In this document: positions 35,830 through 43,780 of the stretch, piece after piece | Layout of the letters: the number at the start of each line of letters is the position of its first letter | Numbering within the stretch: the first letter of the stretch is position 1 | NCBI RefSeq assembly: GCF_900177625.1 | Contig: NZ_FXAU01000003.1 | Location: 124,001 to 188,000, forward strand | From: Sphingobacterium psychroaquaticum | Lineage (GTDB): Bacteria; Bacteroidota; Bacteroidia; Sphingobacteriales; Sphingobacteriaceae | Direction of reading: 5' to 3' | Length of the DNA: 64,000 bases | Program-made: the position numbers and the translations under genes | Notes under the pieces: model-generated | Databases searched by the model: none | What the model was told of the DNA's origin: nothing | What the model saw: only the letters and a program-made list of their open reading frames with translations

Positions 35830-37065
35830 ATGCTTTTTTTTATGCAAGATTCGTGGAAAAAGAAATTTCTATTTATATGGGTGGGGCAATTTATTTCCCT
35901 AATCAGTAGCTCTGCCGTAAACTTTGCCATCATAATATGGTTAAGTATAGAGCACGGTTCAGCGGAGGTGTTGGCATACGGCGCGATAGCGGGTATGCTA
36001 CCGGCGGCATTGATCGGACCTTTTGCCGGCGTTTTTATCGATCGATGGGATCGAAAGAAAACGATGATGCTTGCTGATGGGTTTGTGGCACTCTGTACCT
36101 TGGTCATGTCAGTAAGCTTCTATTACGGTAATGAGAGCTTGCTTTTAATTTATGTTATGCTTGGCTTGCGGTCGGTAGGATCGGCGTTTCACATGCCAGC
36201 GATGCAGGCCGCAGTGCCAATGATCGCGCCTGAAAGTGAACTTTTGCGCATTGCGGGTGTAAATCAGATGATTCAGTCGATATCAGCTATCGCGGGGCCG
36301 GCTTTGGGGGCTTTGGCCATCTCGTTAATGTCAATTGGAAATGTGTTGTTATTGGATATTGGAGGTGCCATAATAGCTATTATCTCCCTGTTGTTTGTGT
36401 TTATACCGAATCCAGAAGGTGATGAAAAAGCAAAGACCAGTTTTAAACAGGTTACGGATGACCTGATGGTTGGTTTTCGAGAGATTTTGAACAATAGGGG
36501 ATTAAGTTGGTTGTTCTTTTTTTCTACCATAGCGACATTCTGTTTGATGCCTGTTGCTGTCTTGTTTCCGTTGCTTACACTCAACCATTTTGGTGGAGGC
36601 AAGTGGGAGATGAGTGTCATAGAAATCGCCTGGGGAGTAGGCATGTTATTAGGGGGGAGTGTTCTTGGTTTTTTTAAACCAACGATTTCTAAAGCATTTA
36701 TGATTAACTTAACGATAGTTTTATTGGGCTTGAGTTTAGCACTTTCAGGCTACTTGTCTGCTTCGATGTTTTATCTATTTACAGGTCTGACTATTCTGGG
36801 TGGAATTGCGGCTTCTGTTTATAACGCTAGTTTCGTCACGCTGCTACAGGAAGAGGTTCGGCCCGAGGTTATGGGGCGTGTTTTCTCCATGTATTACAGT
36901 ATTGCGGTTATTCCTACAATTTTCGGTTTATTGGGAACAGGTTGGGCTGCGGATTTAGTTGGAGTGAATAATGTCTTTATTATCTTAGGCTGTGCTATTA
37001 TTTTGGCAGGTGTTTTCTCTTTGTTAAATAAGCATGTGATGCGCCTGGGGGTGAAGAAAGTTTAA
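35830..37065 (+). CDS. MFS transporter (MFS_3 / EntS-like exporter)
   Basis: 411 aa with about 12 hydrophobic segments. The MFS loop-2 signature appears as GVFIDRWDRKKTMM (about residue 65-80). The QFISLISSSAVNFAIIIW start and QEEVRPEVMGRVFSMYYS late loop are typical of the MFS_3 group, which exports siderophores, macrolides or other small molecules by proton antiport. An alternative start is ATG 35842 (MQDSWKKKF). It stands alone with a perfect inverted repeat upstream, and is convergent with smc across a shared terminator. The substrate is not predictable. Confidence 0.92.
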   Translation: MLFFMQDSWKKKFLFIWVGQFISLISSSAVNFAIIIWLSIEHGSAEVLAYGAIAGMLPAALIGPFAGVFIDRWDRKKTMMLADGFVALCTLVMSVSFYYGNESLLLIYVMLGLRSVGSAFHMPAMQAAVPMIAPESELLRIAGVNQMIQSISAIAGPALGALAISLMSIGNVLLLDIGGAIIAIISLLFVFIPNPEGDEKAKTSFKQVTDDLMVGFREILNNRGLSWLFFFSTIATFCLMPVAVLFPLLTLNHFGGGKWEMSVIEIAWGVGMLLGGSVLGFFKPTISKAFMINLTIVLLGLSLALSGYLSASMFYLFTGLTILGGIAASVYNASFVTLLQEEVRPEVMGRVFSMYYSIAVIPTIFGLLGTGWAADLVGVNNVFIILGCAIILAGVFSLLNKHVMRLGVKKV

Positions 37066-37069
37066 TAAC

Positions 37070-37109
37070 AACAAAAAAGGTCTTGCATATGAGCAAGACC
37101 TTTTTTGTT
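37070..37109. terminator. Bidirectional terminator between MFS and smc
   Basis: 17-bp perfect stem: AACAAAAAAGGTCTTGC (37070-37086) and GCAAGACCTTTTTTGTT (37093-37109), 6-nt loop. Its right arm runs into the smc stop codon. Confidence 0.88.
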
Positions 37110-40100
37110 AGGCAACGTCGCGTAAATCGACGGCTACCACGCGGGAGACACCTTGCTCCACCATGGTGACACCGTAAATAATATCGGTGCTGGCTATTGT
37201 ACGTTTGTTGTGTGATACCACGATAAACTGTGAATTTTTCGAGAAGTCGCGAATAATATTATTGAATTTATCGATGTTAGTGTCATCTAAAGGTGCATCG
37301 ACCTCATCGAAGATACAGAACGGTGCTGGTTTCAATAGGTACAAAGAAAATAGCAGGGCTGTCGCGGTCAATGTCTTTTCTCCCCCTGAGAGCTGATTGA
37401 TCGATAACGGACGCTTTCCTTTTGGGAGTGCGATGATATCAATATCAGATTCTAGTGGGTTGGCTGGGTCAGTCAGGATCATATCACACGAATCTTCTTG
37501 GTTGAACAGGGAACGGAACACTTGGATGAAGTTATCACGAACACTATTAAATGCATGCATGAATTTTTCGTTTGCCGTTTGGTCGATTTCACTGATTGTT
37601 GCCATTAAGGATGCCTTTGCTTCCAACAGGTCGTCTTTTTCCTTGGTGATAAAAGTGCTACGCTCTTCCATCTCGTCATATGCTTCCTTGGCCATCGGGT
37701 TGATCGTGCCGTAGCTGTCTAGTTGTTTTTTGAGTTTATCGCACGCTTCGACCAGCTCCTCTTGAGAGTATGCTATCTCTGGCATTTCGCCTTCCAGCAA
37801 TTCGTTGATATCGATGTTGAATTCGACCGATAGCCTTTCCTTCAAGGAGTTTAGGTCAATCTGTAAAGCTGTCTTTTTGTCTTTTAATTGTGAAAGCAAG
37901 AAATCGTTTTGATCTTTATTGCGACGCAGTTGGGTGATATCTTCTTCCATATCATTAATCAGCTTGCGCGAGCTGTAAAAATCCTCCTCGATCTCCTGTA
38001 GACCTTTCTCTAAAGCTTCTTTCTGTGTGTACATCGCAACCAAGTCCTCGTCATTGTGGTCTACAAATTGGATCGCGTCCTTCATTTCTACTTTCACCTG
38101 TTCATATTCCAATGAGTTTTTTTCCAGACGAGATTCGAAAGCATCTTGTTGACTTTCTCGATATTCCAAGTCTTTCTGTAGGCTGGAAACCTTATTCTGT
38201 TGTTGGTGGAAACGAATATTCTCCTGGTTGAAAACAGAAGACTTTTCATTCAATGTTTCATGAATTTCATTGTACACCGCCTGTAGTTCGTTCAGCTGTT
38301 TTTGGTGGCTTTCGCTTTCTACTTTTAAAATTTGTAACGCAGGCTCCGCTTTTTGAAGGTCGTAGCTGATCACCGTAATCTTACTTTCGATATCTTGTTT
38401 TCGGTTCAGACTCGTGGTGATAAAGGTCTGATACTGTTCCTGCTTGGTCTTTACAGAGATAAGCTCATTGTTCAACCGATTCAATACCGTCCGTAGCTCG
38501 TCTATCGTCTCTCTCCGTGAATTGACGCGCAGGGTTGCTAACTGATCGACATCGTGATCTTCCTGTTGCTGCAGTGTTTCGATCTGTGCATTCAGTGCTT
38601 TTATCTCTTTAGCCAGGTTTTCAAGGTTTTTTGCACGTCCGATACGCTTCCCTTCAAATAAGCCGACCGAGCCACCACTTACGCCCAGTTTGTATTTCGC
38701 AAATTTACCTTCCGGATGAAGGATTACAAGTTCTCCATTCGGTAGATCCTCCTCCAGGGTGTCGGTTGCTTCTGGTTTTAGGAGGTATACATGTTGAAGC
38801 AGTTGTTGACATAAAGCTTCATATTTTTTATCTACTTTGATTACATCCAGGGCAGGAATAACCTTGTCCAAGTAACGGTCTTCAACAGTTGTAGGTTTTG
38901 CTGGTTGAATAGCATCTAGAACAAAGAAGTTTGCACGACCACGGGACGCGCTGCTTAAAAGCTGGATTGCTTGAACGGCATCTTGCTGATCGTCCACCAC
39001 ATAGTGGTTCATAATCGATTCGAGGTAATTCTCGATCGCGACGCGGTAATCTTCCTGACAGAATAAAATGTCCGAAAATAAAGGGTAAGGTTTTTTCCAT
39101 CCCGCATTTTTACGGAGAAATTTGATGGATTCCGGAAACCCTTCCAGGTTATCTACCAAAGATTTTGTCAGGTTGTACTCGTTTTGCTTGGCATCCACCA
39201 ACCTCGCTTCGCGGTTTAGCTGCTCCCGAGTTTCTTGCAAGCGCTTTTCTATAATCTGCATTTGTGTTTGCAACTCTTCTTCTGCTTGCAGGGCGTTGTC
39301 AAACTGCTCTTGTTGTTGCGCCACACGTTCTTCCAAATCGTCTACGACAATGTTGAATTCACTTAGCTCGGCCTCTTTCGACGAGGTATCACTTATGGTG
39401 CGTAAAGACTCTTGTTGTAAGGCTTCCTTTTGTATGTTCAGGACCGCTATGTCTTTCTCTAACTTATAGATATTGTTTTGTATTTCACTGCTTTCTCGTA
39501 CAAAATTGTCTAGTTTCGCTTTAGAAGAAGTTTGCTGTGCGCGAAGCTCTTCTACCTCGTTTTTATCTTTTTCGATATCCAGTTGATACACATCCAACTT
39601 CCCCTGTTCCTCAAAGAGTTCTTCGTTCAGTCGTTTGATCGTGTACAATACGTGCTCCAATTGCTTTTTGTCATTGTTGAGCTCCGCAGTAAGCCGCATC
39701 TCCTTATCTTGAAGGTGACGCATCTGCTCGTTCTTGATTTTCTTATCCGATTCGTAGGCCCGTATCTTGTTGATATGCTCGTTTGTACTTTTCTGTTGCG
39801 TGGCTAAGTTTTTTTCTTTCGCTAAGATATCATTACGCAAGGTACGAAGCAGATTTTCTTGCTTCTCAATTTGCTCGGACGTACCGGTAAGCACATTTTG
39901 TTGCGCATTTTCCTGCTCGCTAATGCGATCTAATTCTCCGCTAAAACCATCCAATCGATAGTAAGCAAGTCCAATGCTCGATTCGCGGTATTCGCCTTTA
40001 AGTTGGAAATATTTGTCTGCTTTTTTTGCTTGCGTTTCCAGTTGTTTCAGATTTTTTCCAATCTCAAACAAAAGATCGTCGACACGGGAGAGGTCTAGTT

Positions 40101-40653
40101 CGGTATCTTTAAGTTTAGATAACGTTTGTTTTTTGCGGACTTTGTATTTGGAGATCCCAGAAGCCTCTTCGAAAAGATTACGACGTGAGTTTTCCTTATT
40201 ATTGATGATTTCGTCAATCATTTTTAACTCAATGATGGAGTAGGAGTCGGCTCCGATACCGGTATCCAAGAATAGATCCGTTATATCTTTCAATCGACAT
40301 TTTACATCATTCAATCGATACTCGCTGTCACCGTTACGGTATAGTTTACGGGTGATCGTGACCGTTGAAAATTCGGTGGGTAGTAACTTGTTGTTATTTT
40401 CAAAGGTTAAAGATACCTCTGCCAGGTTCGCAGGTTTACGGTTTGCTGTTCCATTAAAAATAATATTTTCCATCTTCTCTGAACGTAGCATACGTGTGCT
40501 CTGTTCCCCCAATACCCAGCGTATGGCGTCTACAACATTGGACTTGCCGCAACCATTAGGACCTACAATCGCGGTAACACCCTCATTAAAATTAATGGTA
40601 ATCTTATCCCCGAAGCTCTTAAAGCCCTTTATCTCTAACTTTGTTAATTGCAT
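37108..40653 (-). CDS. smc: Chromosome segregation protein SMC
   Basis: 1181 aa. N-terminal ATPase half with Walker A GPNGCGKSN (31-39), then a coiled coil (about 165-500), a hinge (about 520-670), a returning coiled coil (about 680-1010) and the C-terminal half with the ABC signature LSGGEKTL and Walker B FCIFDEVDAPLDD. SMC dimers with ScpA/ScpB compact and resolve the chromosome; the scp genes are not in this window. The length is typical and the frame is intact. Confidence 0.98.
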   Translation of the reverse strand: MQLTKLEIKGFKSFGDKITINFNEGVTAIVGPNGCGKSNVVDAIRWVLGEQSTRMLRSEKMENIIFNGTANRKPANLAEVSLTFENNNKLLPTEFSTVTITRKLYRNGDSEYRLNDVKCRLKDITDLFLDTGIGADSYSIIELKMIDEIINNKENSRRNLFEEASGISKYKVRKKQTLSKLKDTELDLSRVDDLLFEIGKNLKQLETQAKKADKYFQLKGEYRESSIGLAYYRLDGFSGELDRISEQENAQQNVLTGTSEQIEKQENLLRTLRNDILAKEKNLATQQKSTNEHINKIRAYESDKKIKNEQMRHLQDKEMRLTAELNNDKKQLEHVLYTIKRLNEELFEEQGKLDVYQLDIEKDKNEVEELRAQQTSSKAKLDNFVRESSEIQNNIYKLEKDIAVLNIQKEALQQESLRTISDTSSKEAELSEFNIVVDDLEERVAQQQEQFDNALQAEEELQTQMQIIEKRLQETREQLNREARLVDAKQNEYNLTKSLVDNLEGFPESIKFLRKNAGWKKPYPLFSDILFCQEDYRVAIENYLESIMNHYVVDDQQDAVQAIQLLSSASRGRANFFVLDAIQPAKPTTVEDRYLDKVIPALDVIKVDKKYEALCQQLLQHVYLLKPEATDTLEEDLPNGELVILHPEGKFAKYKLGVSGGSVGLFEGKRIGRAKNLENLAKEIKALNAQIETLQQQEDHDVDQLATLRVNSRRETIDELRTVLNRLNNELISVKTKQEQYQTFITTSLNRKQDIESKITVISYDLQKAEPALQILKVESESHQKQLNELQAVYNEIHETLNEKSSVFNQENIRFHQQQNKVSSLQKDLEYRESQQDAFESRLEKNSLEYEQVKVEMKDAIQFVDHNDEDLVAMYTQKEALEKGLQEIEEDFYSSRKLINDMEEDITQLRRNKDQNDFLLSQLKDKKTALQIDLNSLKERLSVEFNIDINELLEGEMPEIAYSQEELVEACDKLKKQLDSYGTINPMAKEAYDEMEERSTFITKEKDDLLEAKASLMATISEIDQTANEKFMHAFNSVRDNFIQVFRSLFNQEDSCDMILTDPANPLESDIDIIALPKGKRPLSINQLSGGEKTLTATALLFSLYLLKPAPFCIFDEVDAPLDDTNIDKFNNIIRDFSKNSQFIVVSHNKRTIASTDIIYGVTMVEQGVSRVVAVDLRDVA

Positions 40654-40722
40654 GAACTAAACCTATTTGGTCATAAAAATTGAAATACGAAAATAGCTAA
40701 TAAAATTTACTTTTTTAATAAG

Positions 40723-40749
40723 AAAAGAGCCCACCGAAGTGCGCTCTTT
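40723..40749 (-). terminator. Terminator with UUCG loop after the DUF4397 gene
   Basis: Read on the minus strand: AAAGAGC-G-CAC-TTCG-GTG-G-GCTCTTT followed by T-rich sequence. The stable TTCG tetraloop makes it a convincing terminator. Confidence 0.78.
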
Positions 40750-40779
40750 CCAAAACTAAAATTTTATAAAAATGAAGGA

Positions 40780-41481
40780 CTACTGTACAGCCACAACGCC
40801 AATGTATAATGGTGTTTTTGTGTCATCCTTCTTGCCTGTAAGGATGATTGTGTAGTAACGACCTTTTTGGAAAACAAAATCACCACGTGTTGCGAGTGTT
40901 GTTCCTGCATTATCCTTAACCGTTAGTTTTATAGTGCCGGAAGCAGTTGCTTGGAACGCTTCGTTGGCAACCACAGTAGCGCCTGTTTCGATTGGTCTTT
41001 TCGCAAATAAAGGTTCTGTTGCATCGCCTAAGAATAGGTTTGTTTCACCTGTACCATTTGCAAAATTGAAATAACGAACACCAAACTTATCGCCTAAATT
41101 TTCAATTCCTTTGTCCGTTGTCATGGCAAACTTAGGAAGCTCCTTGGTGCCGTATACAAACGATGTATACGCGGTTGTGTCCTTTACCGTAATATTGGAA
41201 TCAATTAATACTTTGTTTTCGTCCGCTGATCCGATACGTAAGTTTCGTTTGCCAACAAATAGACGGCTTCCTACATAACTTTGAAAAGGTGTCGGGACAT
41301 AACCATTGATATTGCGTCCATCTAAGTTATAAATTACCCCGCTAGCTTCTGGGAAGGCGTTGACAAATACCATGTAGCCTTCAGGCATTGGAACGTAATC
41401 GTTATCATCTTTCAAGCAGCTGGTGAAAGCAAATACTCCAGCCACTACGCATACTAATAATCTGATTGAAAACTTTTTCAT
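40780..41481 (-). CDS. DUF4397 domain lipoprotein
   Basis: 233 aa. Lipoprotein signal with lipobox TSC (cysteine about residue 22), then SCLKDDND, a polar linker, and a beta-rich DUF4397 domain (about 35-220; GYMVFVNAFPEASGVIYNLDG ... RYFNFANGT). The fold is Ig/transthyretin-like and the function is unknown. It is likely anchored to the outer or inner membrane. Not operonic with smc: a terminator lies between them. Confidence 0.9.
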   Translation of the reverse strand: MKKFSIRLLVCVVAGVFAFTSCLKDDNDYVPMPEGYMVFVNAFPEASGVIYNLDGRNINGYVPTPFQSYVGSRLFVGKRNLRIGSADENKVLIDSNITVKDTTAYTSFVYGTKELPKFAMTTDKGIENLGDKFGVRYFNFANGTGETNLFLGDATEPLFAKRPIETGATVVANEAFQATASGTIKLTVKDNAGTTLATRGDFVFQKGRYYTIILTGKKDDTKTPLYIGVVAVQ

Positions 41482-41748
41482 GTCTAATCTCTTTGTGTTT
41501 ACTTCCTTTAATACGAATCGAATGAACCACTTGCTACAGTGTCACTTAAAAAAATAGCAATTGGGTGTATCGATTTTTTTTACTTCTTGTTAAAACAATT
41601 TTCACTTTTTCTGTATTTAAATCGTTGTGAAGTGTTTTGATATTTCTTTATACGTAATTTTATTGTAGTTTCGTGACTACAAAAAGTGATTTAAAGCGGT
41701 TTTTATATTTGAATAATCAAAAATAAGGCTGAAATTTAACCTTGAGTT

Positions 41749-41756
41749 TAATTTTG
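41749..41756 (+). promoter_or_regulatory. -7 element of the 37-aa ORF
   Basis: TAATTTTG fits TAnnTTTG and ends 14 bp before the ATG at 41771. No TTTG -33 box at standard spacing. Confidence 0.45.
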
Positions 41757-41770
41757 TAATAGAAATAGAT

Positions 41771-41884
41771 ATGATTAGATTTTTAGGTTTCCCTTTGTGG
41801 TTGAGGGTATCCATCTGTGTTTTGGCGGGCGTAGCGATAGGTTGCGCGCTAGGGGAAGTTTTGTTTCAGACGATTGGCGCATAA
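41771..41884 (+). CDS. Putative 37-aa single-pass membrane peptide
   Basis: The ORF runs from ATG 41771 to TAA 41882-41884. The peptide begins MIRFLGFPLWLRV and contains a hydrophobic, small-residue-rich helix SICVLAGVAIGCALGEVLF. It is supported by a -7 element 14 bp upstream and by a hairpin 10 bp after the stop codon, so it looks like a complete tiny transcription unit. The GxxxG-like spacing (AGVAIGCALG) suggests helix packing. The function is unknown. Confidence 0.5.
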   Translation: MIRFLGFPLWLRVSICVLAGVAIGCALGEVLFQTIGA

Positions 41885-41893
41885 GGACAATAG

Positions 41894-41924
41894 GTCTGTG
41901 CAAATCCATAGAGATTGCACAGAC
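41894..41924 (+). terminator. Hairpin after the 37-aa ORF
   Basis: Arms GTCTGTGCAAATC (41894-41906) and GATTGCACAGAC (41913-41924) with one bulged base, then a weak T-rich stretch (GTGTTTTATT). It may also serve the convergent EamA gene. Confidence 0.6.
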
Positions 41925-41930
41925 GGTGTT

Positions 41931-43067
41931 TTATTCCTCTTCCGACAGGGCGGACGACTGTGGCTTTGGTTGTTTCTCTGTTTTTTCCTTTTTCTTCTCG
42001 TGCTTGCTGTTGAAGTTTGAAATTTCAATAATCCGCGGAATACTACTCTTTGGTGCCATTTCACGTAGTTTCTTCATCCGTTTTGCACGTTTATAGACTT
42101 TGAATTTTTTATTGTCTTTATAGAGCTCCCAGTTCATAAGCATTACACTGCATAAAACGACAACGAGTCCGAGTATTTGCATACTGGTTACTTGGTGGCT
42201 GGTAAAGAAATGTGCCAGCAATAGCGCAACAATCGGATTGATGTAGGCATAGGTGCTTACTTCGGTTGCCGGTCTATTTTGTAACAACCAGATATAGCTA
42301 CCAAAAGCGAGTATCGAACCCATCGTGGCTAGATAAGCCATTGCTCCCCAGTCGGCTGTAGTGACCGCTGAAATATCAAAGCGCGCATACTCACCGCTTA
42401 AAAGGGCGACAATGGTAAACGAGACACCCGCAGAGACCATCTGCCAGGCAGTCTTCACCATGACATGGAGGTCTTCTTCGTCCTTGTCTTGGTTTTTCTT
42501 TTCTTTACTGTATTTGGAAATTAATGAACCAATAGTCCATCCGATTGTACCAAAGATCAAGACAATCATGGCCGTAAGTTTCATGCTCTTATCTTCCGTA
42601 TCTGTTGTTCCGGAAAAAATCTGTTCTGCAAAAAGCATAAACACGCCAATAAATCCGAACAGTAAACCTAATACTATGGGAAGGCTGGAGAAATTTTGTT
42701 TCCATTTGGGTTTGTCAAAAACAATAAACCAAATCGCTGTTGCTGCAGAAAGAATGGAGACAATTCCACTTGATATATACTGTTCCGACCAAATGATGGC
42801 CGCCATATCCACAAATAAAAGAAGAAAACCAATAAACAGTGCATCTTTTACAGCGGATTTAATATAGAGTTTATAGCCCCTAAGCTTACAGTAGCTCATG
42901 AGCAGGGTACCAGCAATAATAAACCGCACGGAGCCAAGTACAAAGGGACTGAAGCTTCGCAATGCTTTTTCAATAAAGAAAAAGGTGGAACCCCATACAA
43001 TGTACACGACTAAGTAAGCGAATACAATACTCGCCACGCTAGGTGTTTGTTGATTTGCTTTTACCAT
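41931..43067 (-). CDS. EamA/DMT-family transporter
   Basis: 378 aa with about ten hydrophobic segments forming two EamA repeats (about 15-145 and 180-315): VYIVWGSTFFFIEKALR and LATMGSILAFGSYIWLLQNRPATEVSTYAYINPIVALL are family hallmarks. The C-terminal about 65 residues are an unusual, highly charged cytoplasmic tail (KKKEKTEKQPKPQ). DMT exporters of this type often extrude amino acids or metabolites. It starts one base after the lrp-like gene, so the pair is an operon, which favours amino-acid export under Lrp/AsnC control. Confidence 0.92.
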   Translation of the reverse strand: MVKANQQTPSVASIVFAYLVVYIVWGSTFFFIEKALRSFSPFVLGSVRFIIAGTLLMSYCKLRGYKLYIKSAVKDALFIGFLLLFVDMAAIIWSEQYISSGIVSILSAATAIWFIVFDKPKWKQNFSSLPIVLGLLFGFIGVFMLFAEQIFSGTTDTEDKSMKLTAMIVLIFGTIGWTIGSLISKYSKEKKNQDKDEEDLHVMVKTAWQMVSAGVSFTIVALLSGEYARFDISAVTTADWGAMAYLATMGSILAFGSYIWLLQNRPATEVSTYAYINPIVALLLAHFFTSHQVTSMQILGLVVVLCSVMLMNWELYKDNKKFKVYKRAKRMKKLREMAPKSSIPRIIEISNFNSKHEKKKEKTEKQPKPQSSALSEEE

Positions 43068-43068
43068 T

Positions 43069-43548
43069 TTATTTTTTAGCCGGAATCACAAGCTTTTGTT
43101 CTTCCTTTACTGTTTCTAATACAATTGTTGTTCTTGTCGATATAATACCTTCAATTTTACCCAACGTATTGCGCATTAAATCAACCAGGCCGGCAGCATC
43201 GTTTGTGCGCACCTTAACGAGGTAACCATCGTCACCAGCGATATCATGAACTTCTTGAACTTCGGGGATTTCGGCCAGTAAAAAACCTACTTTTTGAACA
43301 CCGATAATATCTTGCGCTTTGATGAAGATAAAAGATAACATTTTTTGATCGAGCGCATTTGGGTTTATTTTTGCATTGTATTGCAGGATAACCTCTTTTT
43401 GCTCTAATTTTTTTACCCGTTCTAAAATGGCAGATGGAGCCATACCTAGCTCACGCGCAATATCAGCGTTGTTTGTACGTGCATTGTCTTGCATGATGCG
43501 TAAGATCTGATAGTCGATTTGGTCGAGATTGTATTCCATTTTTCCCAT
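43069..43548 (-). CDS. Lrp/AsnC-family transcriptional regulator
   Basis: 159 aa. An N-terminal HTH (LDQIDYQILRIMQDNARTNNADIARELGMAPSAILERVKKL) is followed by an AsnC/RAM ligand-binding domain (about 70-150) with the GDDGYLVKV segment. Lrp proteins form octamers that wrap DNA and respond to amino acids. The start is 43548 or, by the position of the promoter, 43539 (MEYNLD). A near-ideal promoter and a perfect inverted repeat lie directly upstream, suggesting autoregulation of this gene and the EamA gene that follows it. Confidence 0.95.
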   Translation of the reverse strand: MGKMEYNLDQIDYQILRIMQDNARTNNADIARELGMAPSAILERVKKLEQKEVILQYNAKINPNALDQKMLSFIFIKAQDIIGVQKVGFLLAEIPEVQEVHDIAGDDGYLVKVRTNDAAGLVDLMRNTLGKIEGIISTRTTIVLETVKEEQKLVIPAKK

Positions 43549-43555
43549 AATGCTG

Positions 43556-43614
43556 CAAAAGTAAGGTTTTTTGAATAAAATTCAAAATTATATTTAAAAT
43601 TTAGAATTTTATTC
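43556..43614 (-). promoter_or_regulatory. Promoter and candidate operator of the lrp-eamA operon
   Basis: On the minus strand, TTTG (43583-43586) is followed after exactly 19 nt by TACTTTTG (43556-43563), a full Bacteroidota -33/-7 promoter. A perfect 11-bp inverted repeat, GAATAAAATTC (43573-43583) and GAATTTTATTC (43604-43614), overlaps the -33 box. The arms are 31 bp apart, three helical turns, which suits Lrp-type wrapping. Confidence 0.7.
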
Positions 43615-43750
43615 GATATGAATCGTTTATTGTCGAAGTTTAGGTAGTTTATCTAGTTTGTAATCGTTTACTTATAAGCTTGTTTGTGCGTGTTTTGAAA
43701 ACAATCATGAATAATAACTCAAAACACTAGAAACTTCAGCGCTATTTTTT

Positions 43751-43758
43751 TAGATTTG
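43751..43758 (+). promoter_or_regulatory. -7 element of the FAD/Fe-S oxidoreductase gene
   Basis: TAGATTTG fits TAnnTTTG perfectly and ends 22 bp before the GTG start. Confidence 0.5.
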
Positions 43759-43780
43759 TTTTTATAAAAATAGTAAATAC

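Noticed and set aside
42361-42867. 168-codon ORF opposite the EamA gene
   Set aside because: Antisense shadow of a clear EamA transporter; no independent motif or start signal.
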